From Rhizobium johnstonii 3841 (lineage in GTDB: Bacteria; Pseudomonadota; Alphaproteobacteria; Rhizobiales; Rhizobiaceae): a stretch of 64,000 bases of DNA. The position numbers were made by a program, and so were the translations under genes. Each line of letters starts with the position of its first letter. The first letter of the stretch is position 1. Positions 1-8,601 of this stretch are shown here, in pieces. The notes beneath the pieces were generated by a model. It was not told where the DNA came from and made no database searches. It was given only the letters and a program-made list of their open reading frames with translations. The stretch lies in the NCBI RefSeq assembly GCF_000009265.1, contig NC_008380.1, forward strand, positions 3,787,501 to 3,851,500, in the 5' to 3' direction.

Positions 1-99
1 CGACGACCCGACCTCGCTCGCCCGAGAACGGGCGAACCATCGAAGCTCCCAGCGAAGGCTGATGCTTCCCATCAGATAGACGAAGAAAAGGCAACGTGA

Positions 100-393
100 A
101 TGAAAGGAAACGATATGAACGTCATCAATCGCCTGATTCCGCCCCCTTGGCTGAGCATCGCTATTGTCGCCGCCGCCTGCGCAGCACCTGCCGCCGCCAT
201 GGCTCAAAGCCAGATGACGCCGGAAATGCGGGCCCAAGCAATGAAAGTCGTCCAAGCTTGCAAGGCTGATCTAAAGCAATATTGCCAGGGCGTTCAGCCC
301 GGCGGCGGACGGATTGCCGCCTGCCTCCAGGCAAATAGGGCGAACCTGACGCCGACGTGCCAGGCCACGCTCGCCGAAGTTCTTCCGAAGTGA
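100..393 (+). CDS. Small secreted Cys-rich repeat protein
   Basis: A 97-residue protein with a signal peptide (hydrophobic stretch about residues 18-35, then AMAQ as a likely cleavage site). The mature part has one Cys-rich unit: Cys at about residues 54, 62, 75 and 87, with the pattern CKADLKQYCQGVQPGGGRI, then CL, then LTPTC. This resembles the Cys-rich FGFR/GLG1-type repeat, which also occurs in short periplasmic proteins of Rhizobiales. Two starts are possible: ATG at 100, or ATG at 115 preceded by an AAAGGA ribosome site. It ends 4 bases before the HlyD-like gene, so it probably leads the export operon. Function unknown. Bases 1-99 hold no gene I can recognise. Confidence 0.7.
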   Translation: MKGNDMNVINRLIPPPWLSIAIVAAACAAPAAAMAQSQMTPEMRAQAMKVVQACKADLKQYCQGVQPGGGRIAACLQANRANLTPTCQATLAEVLPK

Positions 394-397
394 TGGC

Positions 398-1696
398 ATG
401 GATCAGAAAATAACAGATGCGCGCGCTCGGCCGAGGCGAACCGCCAAGAGCAAGGACACCGGCAGACATGCCGGTGTCCCGGCGGACGGCGGCGCTTTCA
501 TCGATGCCAAAGCTATCGGCTCCCGGCCGCCTTCGCGCCCCGGCGGGCGGTTCAGACGTGCCGGCGCCGCTGCAATTGCGCTAGCCGCCATTTGCGCCGT
601 CTGGTTGGGCAACCGCTATCTCATGTCGCATGCCGTAGAGCAATTTACCGCAGAGCCTGTCGACTTGACCATTGTATTGACCGGCCCCGCCACGCTGGAC
701 GCAACGCGCATAAGCCTGGTCAGCTCGAGGCTGCAGGGGGTAATTGCGAAGATGCGCGTCGATCGCAACGACCGGGTCGAGCAGGGCGAGATCATTGCCG
801 AGATCATCACCGATGATCTGAAGAGTGAGCTTGGCGCATCGCAGGCCTCGGTCGAAGCCGCCCACAAGGCAGTCGATCTGGCGATCGCCGACCGTAAGCA
901 CGCCGAAGCGGCACTCGCAAATGCCCGGCAGAATTTCGATCGCAAAAAGATGCTGCTCGAAAAAACCATCGCAAGTCAGGAATCCTACGATGCGGCGGTG
1001 GCGACGCTCCGGCAGGCTGAAGCCGACTTCGATCGATCAAAGGCGGCGATCGAGCAGGCCAGGGCTCTGGAGGCCTCAGCCGCTGCGACCGCCGAGGTTC
1101 AGCGGGTTAAACTCGAAGAAGGAACCATTCACGCGCCGTTTGACGGCGTCGTTATCTCGCGCGATCACTACGTCGGCGACACGATCACCCCGGGCTCGGA
1201 GATCGTCCAGCTCGTTGATACGGCTTCGATCATCCTGTCGGCACGTTTCGACGAGAGTTCGATCTCTCGCCTTTCGCCAGGCCAGAAGGCCGTCATTCGG
1301 TTCAATGGCGGCGGCAGGGGAGCATCTATAATGGCGACGGTTCATCGCATTGGCAGGCAAGTCGACACGGAAACGCGTGAATTTTCCGTCGATCTGCGCC
1401 CGGACACACTGCCGCCGAACTGGGCTCTTGGTCAGCGCGGGATGACGACGATCGAAATCGGCACCAGGAAAGGTGTGCTTGCCGTGCCGGCCGCCGCGAT
1501 CGAACGGCGACAGGGGAAACCGGGCGTCTGGATCGTTGATAGCGGTCGGGCTTACTGGATCGCGGTAACGCTCGGAGACGCCGGTGGACTGTTCGTGGAA
1601 GTAGTAAAGGGGCTGCAACCGGGCGATGTCATCCTGAGCGAGCCGCGCGATGTCTATTTCGGCATGAAGATTGCCGAAGGTGGGGCCAGACGATGA
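398..1696 (+). CDS. HlyD/DevB-like periplasmic adaptor subunit of an ABC exporter
   Basis: A 432-residue membrane fusion protein. It has a basic cytoplasmic N-terminus, one membrane segment at about residues 54-71, a lipoyl-like half (RLQGVIAKMRVDRNDRVEQG), a long alpha-helical hairpin rich in Ala, Glu and Arg (about residues 140-225), the second lipoyl half (GTIHAPFDGVVISRD) and a C-terminal beta-barrel region. Adaptors of this family link an inner-membrane ABC transporter to an outer-membrane channel. It overlaps the next gene (FtsX-like permease) by 4 bases, the usual arrangement of DevBCA-type systems. The substrate cannot be told from the sequence, and no outer-membrane TolC partner is in the window. 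Confidence 0.85.
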   Translation: MDQKITDARARPRRTAKSKDTGRHAGVPADGGAFIDAKAIGSRPPSRPGGRFRRAGAAAIALAAICAVWLGNRYLMSHAVEQFTAEPVDLTIVLTGPATLDATRISLVSSRLQGVIAKMRVDRNDRVEQGEIIAEIITDDLKSELGASQASVEAAHKAVDLAIADRKHAEAALANARQNFDRKKMLLEKTIASQESYDAAVATLRQAEADFDRSKAAIEQARALEASAAATAEVQRVKLEEGTIHAPFDGVVISRDHYVGDTITPGSEIVQLVDTASIILSARFDESSISRLSPGQKAVIRFNGGGRGASIMATVHRIGRQVDTETREFSVDLRPDTLPPNWALGQRGMTTIEIGTRKGVLAVPAAAIERRQGKPGVWIVDSGRAYWIAVTLGDAGGLFVEVVKGLQPGDVILSEPRDVYFGMKIAEGGARR

Positions 1697-2856
1697 ATCT
1701 CGCCTTCAAGGACGTCAAATACAATTTCCTGCGTTTTCTGCTGACCATGGCCGGCGTCGGGTTCCTCATCACGGCATCGACCGGAATGGTTGGTCTTTAC
1801 CGCGGCATTGTGGAAGACGCGCTTCTCGTCGTGGAGAAGATCGGTGCGGATCTCTGGGTGGTACAAGGGGGCAGAGCCGGCCCATTTTCCGAAAGTTCCG
1901 CCGTTTCGTCAGACATGGACCACCGCGTCGAGGGTATTGCCGGTGTTTCTTCCGTCCGCCGCTTTGTCCAGATCAGTCAGCAGTTCGACTTTGAAGGGCG
2001 CGATCTGCGCGCCTCCATCACCGGTCTCGATTTTCCAAAAGATCGAGGCGAGTGGGTTCAACTGCAGCGGGGGCGCTACCTTGCCGCCGGTCATTTCGAA
2101 GCGATCGCGGACGAAAGCATCGGGCTTGCGCTTGGAGATCGGGTGCGGCTCGCTCAGGACGACTATCTGATCGTCGGCCTGACGCGCGGCATGGTGGACG
2201 CCAGCGGCGATGGACTGATGTTCGTTACCGTCAACGACGCGATGGCGATCGCCCAGCGCCGTACAAGTGAAGAAATCCTGCTTGCGCGCGCCGCTGCGGG
2301 CAAAACAGGCGCTGCGGCGGTCTCCGAAAGTTCCGTTCAGCAGGACAGCAAGATCGCCGCCGTGCTTGTCACTCTCGACAAGGGCGCGAACGAGAATCGA
2401 GTGCGAACCAACGTCCTGTCCTGGGGAGATGCCAATATTCTCTCCCGCGCCGATCAGCGCGACCTTTTGCTCAATCAACGTCTCTGGCGCCTCAGATTGC
2501 AGATCCTAGCATTCACGGGCGTCCTTCTGGTGGTGATGGCGATCGTCATCTCGCTCATCATTTATATGCTGACGATGGAAAAGCTTCACCAGATCGCCAT
2601 GCTGAAGCTCATCGGCGCGCGAAACAGCGTTATCGTCGCGATGATCGCCCAGCAGTCCTTCCTGATCGGGGCAGGCGCGCTTGTTCTCGGATTGGCGATG
2701 TCTAAAGTGATTTTCCCATTCTTTCCGCGAAGAGTTGTCATCGATCCGTGGGATTTTGCCGGGCTTGCGCTCGCGGTGGCGACCGTTTGCGCCCTTGCGA
2801 GCCTGCTCGGGATATGCAGAGCACTGAAAATTCGGGCACAGGAGGTGTTGTCGTGA
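1693..2856 (+). CDS. FtsX/MacB-like ABC transporter permease (DevC type)
   Basis: A 387-residue inner-membrane protein with one N-terminal membrane segment (about residues 12-35), a large periplasmic domain, then three C-terminal segments (about residues 265-290, 310-335 and 350-372). This 1+3 topology and length match the DevC branch of FtsX-like permeases. The motif MEKLHQIAMLKLIGARN after the second membrane segment is the usual cytoplasmic coupling region of the family. Start ATG overlaps the adaptor gene by 4 bases, and its stop overlaps the GTG of the ATPase gene, so the three subunits are translationally coupled. Confidence 0.85.
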   Translation: MNLAFKDVKYNFLRFLLTMAGVGFLITASTGMVGLYRGIVEDALLVVEKIGADLWVVQGGRAGPFSESSAVSSDMDHRVEGIAGVSSVRRFVQISQQFDFEGRDLRASITGLDFPKDRGEWVQLQRGRYLAAGHFEAIADESIGLALGDRVRLAQDDYLIVGLTRGMVDASGDGLMFVTVNDAMAIAQRRTSEEILLARAAAGKTGAAAVSESSVQQDSKIAAVLVTLDKGANENRVRTNVLSWGDANILSRADQRDLLLNQRLWRLRLQILAFTGVLLVVMAIVISLIIYMLTMEKLHQIAMLKLIGARNSVIVAMIAQQSFLIGAGALVLGLAMSKVIFPFFPRRVVIDPWDFAGLALAVATVCALASLLGICRALKIRAQEVLS

Positions 2857-3572
2857 CGGCGGAGCCGATCCTTTCGGTACGCGACGCGGCGCGCCATTAC
2901 CGCAGCGGCGACAGTATCGTCAAGGCGCTTGACGGGGTCTCACTGGATATCGGTGCGGGCGAACTGGTCGCGATCCTCGGGCCGAGCGGATCGGGAAAAA
3001 GCACGCTGCTTCTGATTGCCGGGCTCCTGGAACCGCCAAGCGATGGTGAGGTGAGAATTCGTGGCACTCTCGTCTCGAAGGCAGGAGAAGAACTCGATAG
3101 GCTGCGCGACTTTCGACGGCGGAATATCGGGTTCGTATTCCAGAAGGCCAATCTCATTCCTTTCCTAACGGCCTCGGAAAACGTTGCGCTGGCAATGGAG
3201 ATCGATGACGTGCATCCCCGTGATGCCCGCCGCCATGCCGAGTACCTGTTGACCGGGCTAGGGCTCGGACATCGCGTCGGAAACCGTCCCTCACGGCTTT
3301 CCGGCGGCGAGCAGCAACGCGTCGCGATTGCTCGTGCCCTGGCCAACGATCCAACTCTCATCCTGGCCGACGAGCCGACCGCAGCACTCGACAGTGTTCG
3401 CGGCCGTCAGGTGATCGAACTTTTCCGGCAGATTGCCGACATCAGGGGAGCCGGGATCGTGGTTGTCACCCATGATCCCCGTTCGCTGGATCTTTTTGAT
3501 CGGACGATCGAGCTGACCGATGGCCGCATCGTCGGCGGACGGCCGAGACCGGACCGTCTTTCGGCCCACTGA
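2853..3572 (+). CDS. LolD/DevA-like ABC transporter ATP-binding protein
   Basis: A 239-residue single-domain ATPase. Walker A is GPSGSGKST (residues 43-51), the signature is LSGGEQQRVAIARAL, and Walker B is LILADEPTAAL, followed by the H-loop VVTHDP. I chose the GTG at 2853, which overlaps the permease stop as GTGA and is preceded by an AGGAGG site about 10 bases upstream. The longer upstream reading lies inside the permease gene. It energises the exporter formed with the two preceding genes. The nearest families by motif are LolD, MacB and DevA. Confidence 0.88.
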   Translation: MTAEPILSVRDAARHYRSGDSIVKALDGVSLDIGAGELVAILGPSGSGKSTLLLIAGLLEPPSDGEVRIRGTLVSKAGEELDRLRDFRRRNIGFVFQKANLIPFLTASENVALAMEIDDVHPRDARRHAEYLLTGLGLGHRVGNRPSRLSGGEQQRVAIARALANDPTLILADEPTAALDSVRGRQVIELFRQIADIRGAGIVVVTHDPRSLDLFDRTIELTDGRIVGGRPRPDRLSAH

Positions 3573-3695
3573 TCCGGCCAATGCAACAAAAAGCTACAAA
3601 TCTCTACGCCCGCGCGATGGGTGAGAGATATTCGAAACCTAGCATCATGCCTGGAAGGCTCCGCAGGCGTGGGCCGATTGTTAAAGGATAGGCAT

Positions 3696-4388
3696 ATGAT
3701 CAAGAGATTATTCATCGCGATTGCCCTGGTGATTTCCATGGCGTCGATGGCAGCAGCAGCCACCGTCGCGGTCGCTACGGGCAACGTCAATCTACGGGCC
3801 GGCCCGTCAACCGCATACCCAGTTGTCGCCGTTGTTCCGGTCGGCGCACGCATCGTCACCCATGGTTGCCTGTCGGGTTACATATGGTGCGATATCGGTT
3901 TCGGCAGCTATCGAGGCTGGGTTTCGGCACGCTATGTCCAGGTGGTTTATAGTGGTGCCCCGGTCGTCCTGTCGCCAGCCGTTGCCGCCGGTGTCGGGGT
4001 CGCCGTTGTTGCCTTCAACAAAGCCTACTGGGACAATTATTATGTCGGCTATCCCTGGTATCGCAGTTGGTCGGTTTATGCCGTACCGCCCCGGGCTGCC
4101 TATGGCGTTTATCCTCGGGCTCGGGTCGACTCCTATGGCCGGTCGGTCGAATGCGCGGATGGAAGCTGCACCGCGACCCGCGGGGTGACCGGGATCTATG
4201 GCGGATCGAGCCAGCAAACCAGGACCTGCGCCGACGGAACATGCACGGCGACCCGCAATACCGTTGGACCTCATGGCGGAACTGCCAGCCGCACGCGGAC
4301 ATGTAGCCGCGCCGACGCCTCGTGCTCGATCACCCGTACTGGTCCTCGCGGTGGTACTGTGAGCGGAACCCGATTCTTCCGCCAGTAA
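3696..4388 (+). CDS. Secreted SH3-domain protein with Cys-rich C-terminal repeats
   Basis: About 230 residues from ATG 3696 (AAAGGA upstream). A signal peptide (MIKRLFIAIALV...AAA) is followed by a bacterial SH3 domain with the typical NLRAGPSTAYPVVAVVP start and GWVSARYV end, then a hydrophobic or Tyr-rich stretch. Residues about 150-230 form three imperfect units of about 25 residues: CADGSCTATR...YGG, CADGTCTATR...HGG, and CSRADASCSITR...RGG. SH3 domains of this type often bind cell-wall or surface components. Paired cysteines in each unit suggest disulfides in the periplasm or outside the cell. Function unknown. Confidence 0.78.
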   Translation: MIKRLFIAIALVISMASMAAAATVAVATGNVNLRAGPSTAYPVVAVVPVGARIVTHGCLSGYIWCDIGFGSYRGWVSARYVQVVYSGAPVVLSPAVAAGVGVAVVAFNKAYWDNYYVGYPWYRSWSVYAVPPRAAYGVYPRARVDSYGRSVECADGSCTATRGVTGIYGGSSQQTRTCADGTCTATRNTVGPHGGTASRTRTCSRADASCSITRTGPRGGTVSGTRFFRQ

Positions 4389-4399
4389 AGGCGCCACAC

Positions 4400-4705
4400 A
4401 TGTCGCCCCCTCCCTTACTATGGAAGCTGTTCGTGTTAACTTCAATTCTTGCTGGTGCCGGTCCGTTTGGGCTGGCATCTGCCGGTATGCCAGATGGCGA
4501 ATTCGACGAAGAGCTGGAGTTTTTTTGCACGCCAGGCGACAGTCCGGGAGAGGCCTGTGTGAGCCTCTATGTTGACGAGGATGGATTTGAGATATGCCTT
4601 TTCGACCAGACCGCAAAAACCGAGAACTGCATGAGCAGCTATAGTCAACCCGACAATCGCGGCAAGGGATACGATGCCCCAGAAGGTCCTCAGCAGTTCA
4701 TTTGA
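4400..4705 (+). CDS. Small secreted acidic hypothetical protein
   Basis: A 101-residue reading from ATG 4400, 11 bases after the SH3 protein. A hydrophobic signal segment (LLWKLFVLTSILAGAG) precedes an acidic mature region with four Cys (FFCTPGDSPGEACVSLYVDEDG, shown here only as the pattern C-x8-C, then single Cys residues in EICLF and ENCMS). No family recognised. The even spacing of Cys and the signal peptide support a real exported protein. The longer upstream extension lies in the SH3 gene and is not believed. No clear ribosome site, so confidence is moderate. Confidence 0.5.
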   Translation: MSPPPLLWKLFVLTSILAGAGPFGLASAGMPDGEFDEELEFFCTPGDSPGEACVSLYVDEDGFEICLFDQTAKTENCMSSYSQPDNRGKGYDAPEGPQQFI

Positions 4706-4872
4706 TCAATTGTAAGCTTTGTCCAAAAAGCTTCAATTCAAGTGACGGGGCTGATTTAGTCTGCCTGCACCAAGCCTCGCGGCTCTCGGACAAACAGGCG
4801 ACATTCCACCTTCCGGTTAGAGCTGGCAGGTATCTCGCCTCTTTTCGTTGAAGCATGTCGAATTTCGCTTAG

Positions 4873-5769
4873 CTATCCCATGGCTTCCACCTGCTGCATG
4901 ACCCTGCGGTTCGTCAGATAGACACCGGCCACGACGACGACCGTGCCGACGATCAATGGCAGGGTCAGCGGTTCCCCGAAGGCGATGAAGGCTTCGAGAG
5001 CGACCGCTGGCGGCATCAGGTAGATCAGCGAGGCGGCGCGTGACACCTGACCTCGGCGGATCAGATAGAGCAGCAGTCCGACGCCACCCATCGACAGGCC
5101 GAAGACCGACCAGGCCAGCGCGCCATAGGCCTGTGCGGCGCCGTCGAAATGCTGATGCTCGAAGACCAGCGACAGCGGCAGGGTCAGGATCAGCGCGCCG
5201 ACATATTGCAGGGTCGCGATGGTTCTGAGGTCGCCGGATTGCAGGTGTTTCTTCTGATAGAGCGTGCCGTAGGTGACGGATGCCATGGCGACGAGATTGA
5301 TCGCCAGCGGCAGGGCGGCCTGCGTGAGATCGGCGGTCGCCGGATCGAGCAGCTTCGGCGAAATGGCGATGGCAATGCCGACGAAGCCGAGGGCAAGGCC
5401 GAGTTTCTGAGCCTGCTGCAGCCGCTCGCCGATAAGGAAGGGAGCGGCTATTGCCGTCAACAGCGGCTGCAGCGCCGCGATGATGCCCGATATGCCGGCC
5501 GGCACGCCATTGGCGATCGCCCACCAGAGACCGGCGAGATAGAAGCCATGCAGGAAGAAGCCGGAATAGACGGCGCGCAGCGCCGTCGCCCGGCTCGGCC
5601 ATTGCGCCCGCACCACAAGGCAGAGCGCCAGGAATGCCACCGCCGACAGCGCGTAGCGTATCGAAAGAAAGGTGAAGGGCTCGGAATGCAGCGAGGCGTA
5701 TTTCGCCACCACCCAGCCCGTGGACCAGAGCAGGACGAAGACGGCGGGGGCAAGGCGATCGAGGGACAT
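4873..5769 (-). CDS. EamA/DMT-family permease (RhaT/YedA-like)
   Basis: A 298-residue inner-membrane protein with about ten hydrophobic segments in two EamA repeats (for example LAPAVFVLLWSTGWVVAKY near the N-terminus and LPLIVGTVVVVAGVYLTNR near the C-terminus). The DMT superfamily moves small metabolites or amino acids, usually out of the cell. I chose ATG at 5769. The upstream extension to 5919 is hydrophilic and unlike the family. It is a single gene, convergent with the small secreted gene and divergent from the ATP-grasp operon. Substrate unknown. Confidence 0.82.
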   Translation of the reverse strand: MSLDRLAPAVFVLLWSTGWVVAKYASLHSEPFTFLSIRYALSAVAFLALCLVVRAQWPSRATALRAVYSGFFLHGFYLAGLWWAIANGVPAGISGIIAALQPLLTAIAAPFLIGERLQQAQKLGLALGFVGIAIAISPKLLDPATADLTQAALPLAINLVAMASVTYGTLYQKKHLQSGDLRTIATLQYVGALILTLPLSLVFEHQHFDGAAQAYGALAWSVFGLSMGGVGLLLYLIRRGQVSRAASLIYLMPPAVALEAFIAFGEPLTLPLIVGTVVVVAGVYLTNRRVMQQVEAMG

Positions 5770-5990
5770 GGAGCGGCTCGGGAGAGAAGAGGTGCCGTGC
5801 TGATAGCCCCACCCGGCCGTTGCCGTCAAAGGCGAAGCGTTGATGCTTATCTGAAATTTCGCTGATGGCAGCGATCCAGTGGCCGTCGCGCCAGCCGGCG
5901 GTTGCCCGCGCATGACCATATTCGACCGCCTACAGCGCCGCGCGTCTTTTCGAGAGGCGCAAAGGACGTTGTAGCACTTTCATTGCGGCA

Positions 5991-6032
5991 TAATTTCACC
6001 CTTAAAGCGGAGTCGATTTAAGGGTGAAATTA
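5991..6032. promoter_or_regulatory. Perfect 16-bp inverted repeat upstream of the ATP-grasp operon
   Basis: TAATTTCACCCTTAAA at 5991-6006 is repeated exactly as its reverse complement at 6017-6032, with a 10-base spacer. It lies between the divergent EamA gene and the ATP-grasp gene, about 200 bases before the likely translation start. It could be a dimer binding site, a strong hairpin in an untranslated leader, or the end of a small element. No neighbouring copy was seen in the window. Confidence 0.75.
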
Positions 6033-6238
6033 TGCAGCAGACCGAACAAAAAACAATCACATGCTCAGATTTTGCGCAAGCATCGAGATCCACGATCCGC
6101 CATGCCGCACCGCATCACTTTAAATGCCCAGATTTTCACCCGTTTCCCGCAGCGCAAAATCTTTTCCTCGAATTGCGCATGGTTCTTGCATTGCCATTTG
6201 CGTTGTATTCAAATGAACAAAAAAGGGGAGCCGAGCCT

Positions 6239-7648
6239 TTGGCATTTGATGAAATGATTACCGGGGACGAAAGTCCTCGCCCGCCTTATGAAAAATACTT
6301 CGAGTGGTACAACAGCCAAGACCGGGCGCATCTGATTGCCAAATCCCGCGATGCGGAAAACATCTTCCGGAAGACCGGCATCACCTTCGCGGTCTACGGC
6401 CATGCCGACAGTTCCGAAAAACTCATCCCCTTCGACATCATTCCCCGCATCATCTCCGCCCGCGAATGGCGCAAGCTCGCCCAAGGCATCGAGCAGCGGG
6501 TGATCGCGCTTAACGCCTTTCTGGACGATATCTACCATAAGCAGGAGATCATCCGCGCCGGCCGCGTTCCGCGCGAGCTGATCGAGAACAACGTCACCTT
6601 CATCCCCGAAATGATCGGCTTCCGGCCGCCCGGCGGCGTCTACACCCACATTGTCGGCACCGACATCGTGCGCACCGGCGAGGACCAGTTTTACGTGCTG
6701 GAGGATAATGCCCGCACGCCCTCCGGTGTCAGCTACATGCTGGAAAACCGGGAAACCATGATGCAGATGTTCCCTGAGCTCTTTCACGAGAACAAGGTGC
6801 AGCGTGTCGAGGATTATCCCTATCTGCTGCGTCAAAGCCTTGCCTCGCTCGCCCCTCCCGGCTGCAAGGGCAAGCCGCGTGTCGCCGTGCTGACGCCTGG
6901 CATCTACAATTCCGCCTATTACGAGCATTCCTTCCTCGCCGACATGATGGGCGTCGAACTGGTCGAGGGCGCGGATCTGCGCGTCATCGACGGCAAGGTG
7001 AAGATGAGGACGACACGCGGTTACGAAGCGATCGACGTGCTCTACCGCCGCGTCGACGACGACTTCCTGGATCCCCTAACCTTCCGGTCCGATTCCGCGC
7101 TCGGCATTCCCGGCATCATGGATGTCTACCGCTCCGGCAACATTACCATCGCCAATGCGCCGGGCACCGGCATTTGCGACGACAAGGCGATCTACTCCTA
7201 TATGCCCGAGATCGTCGAATTCTATACCGGCCGCAAGGCGCTGCTCGAAAACGTGCCGACCTGGCGCTGTTCGGAAGCCGACAGCCTGAAATATGTGCTG
7301 GAACACCTGGAAGAGCTAGTGGTCAAGGAGGTGCACGGCTCCGGCGGCTACGGCATGCTGGTCGGCCCGACGGCGTCGAAGAAGGAGCGCGCCGATTTCG
7401 CCGAAAAGCTGAAAGCCAAGCCGAACAATTACATCGCCCAGCCGACGCTGTCGCTCTCCACCGTGCCGATCCTCGTCAACAAGGGCATTGCGCCGCGCCA
7501 TGTCGACCTTCGCCCCTATGTGCTTGTATCCGACAAGGTACAGATCATTCCGGGCGGGCTCACCCGCGTGGCGCTGAAGCAAGGCTCGCTGGTGGTCAAC
7601 TCCAGCCAGGGCGGCGGCACCAAAGACACTTGGGTATTGGAGGACTGA
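6239..7648 (+). CDS. Circularly permuted ATP-grasp protein (putative amide/peptide ligase)
   Basis: About 469 residues. I chose TTG at 6239, after a GGGGAG ribosome site, giving a start of MAFDEM. The upstream in-frame sequence from ATG 6032 begins on the edge of the inverted repeat and is not like the family. Typical features are present: YVLEDNARTPSGVSYMLENR, VLTPGIYNSAYYEHSFLA, KEVHGSGGYGMLVGP and the C-terminal VNSSQGGGTKDTWVLED. Family knowledge: circularly permuted ATP-grasp proteins are predicted to form amide bonds and almost always occur with alpha-E and transglutaminase-like proteins, as here. The stop overlaps the ATG of the alpha-E gene. The substrate is not known. Confidence 0.85.
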   Translation: MAFDEMITGDESPRPPYEKYFEWYNSQDRAHLIAKSRDAENIFRKTGITFAVYGHADSSEKLIPFDIIPRIISAREWRKLAQGIEQRVIALNAFLDDIYHKQEIIRAGRVPRELIENNVTFIPEMIGFRPPGGVYTHIVGTDIVRTGEDQFYVLEDNARTPSGVSYMLENRETMMQMFPELFHENKVQRVEDYPYLLRQSLASLAPPGCKGKPRVAVLTPGIYNSAYYEHSFLADMMGVELVEGADLRVIDGKVKMRTTRGYEAIDVLYRRVDDDFLDPLTFRSDSALGIPGIMDVYRSGNITIANAPGTGICDDKAIYSYMPEIVEFYTGRKALLENVPTWRCSEADSLKYVLEHLEELVVKEVHGSGGYGMLVGPTASKKERADFAEKLKAKPNNYIAQPTLSLSTVPILVNKGIAPRHVDLRPYVLVSDKVQIIPGGLTRVALKQGSLVVNSSQGGGTKDTWVLED

Positions 7649-8589
7649 TGCTCGGAAGAACAGCAAACGGCCTCTACTGGATGTTTCGTTACATCGAGCG
7701 CGCCGAAAATATAGCCCGCCTGATCGATGCGGGGTTGCGCATGTCGCTGACCCGCAGCAGCACTGGCGATGACAATTGGGATGGCGTGCTGCAAAGCGCG
7801 GGCGTGCGCGAGGCTTATGACGAAGGCCACAATAAGCTGACCAACGCCGACGCGATCGACTATCTCCTGCGCGATCGCACCAATCCGTCGAGCGTCATGT
7901 CTTGCATCGATTCCGGCCGCAACAATGCCCGCATGGTGCGCACGGCGCTGACACGTGAGACCTGGGAAGCCACCAACGAATGCTGGATCGACTTGAAGTC
8001 GCTGCTCGAAAAACGCGTCAAGGCGGCCGAAATGCCAGAGGTGATCGATGTCATCAAGCGCCGCGCCGGCCTCATCCGCGGCGCCTTCCATGGTTCGACA
8101 CTGCGCAACGAGCTCTATAATTTTGCCCGCATCGGCACCTTCATCGAGCGGGCGGACAATACCAGCCGCATCCTCGACGTGAAATACTACGTGCTGCTGC
8201 CCTCGGTCTCGGCCGTCGGCTCCTCCCTCGACAACGTGCAGTGGGAATCGATCCTGCGCTCGGTCTCCGCCCACCGCGCCTATAGCTGGGCCTATGACGG
8301 CGAATACCGGGCGATGAACATCGCCGACTTCCTGACCCTCAATGTCCAGATGCCGCGCTCGCTTGCCTATTGCTACGAGAAGATCGTCAGCAATCTCGGC
8401 TATCTCGCCCAGGATTACGAGGAGCGGCTCCCTGCCCACGATACCGCGGATTCTATCCGCACCACGCTGCAGACGAGGGCGATCCGGGATATCATGGATC
8501 AGGGCCTGCACGAGTTCCTGGAGGATTTCGTCTCGCGCAACAACAAGCTCGGCGCGGAAATTTCCGATGGCTACCGGTTCTATGTATAA
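7648..8589 (+). CDS. Alpha-E domain protein
   Basis: A 313-residue, almost wholly helical protein. It starts MLGRTANGLYWMFRYIERAEN, the hallmark of the alpha-E family (shown by the first residues LGRTANGLYWMFRYIERA), with a second helical repeat around AYSWAYDGEYRAMNIADFL. Its ATG overlaps the stop of the ATP-grasp gene (TGATG) and a GGAGG site lies just before. Proteins of this family are fixed partners of circularly permuted ATP-grasp enzymes, and their own activity is unknown. The gene is 12 bases from the transglutaminase-like gene, so all three form one operon. Confidence 0.85.
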   Translation: MLGRTANGLYWMFRYIERAENIARLIDAGLRMSLTRSSTGDDNWDGVLQSAGVREAYDEGHNKLTNADAIDYLLRDRTNPSSVMSCIDSGRNNARMVRTALTRETWEATNECWIDLKSLLEKRVKAAEMPEVIDVIKRRAGLIRGAFHGSTLRNELYNFARIGTFIERADNTSRILDVKYYVLLPSVSAVGSSLDNVQWESILRSVSAHRAYSWAYDGEYRAMNIADFLTLNVQMPRSLAYCYEKIVSNLGYLAQDYEERLPAHDTADSIRTTLQTRAIRDIMDQGLHEFLEDFVSRNNKLGAEISDGYRFYV

Positions 8590-8601
8590 GCGGATAACAA
8601 C

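Noticed and set aside
6032..6238. 69-codon N-terminal extension of the ATP-grasp protein
   Set aside because: Unlike the family, no ribosome site (the inverted repeat occupies the place). Kept only as a possible leader.
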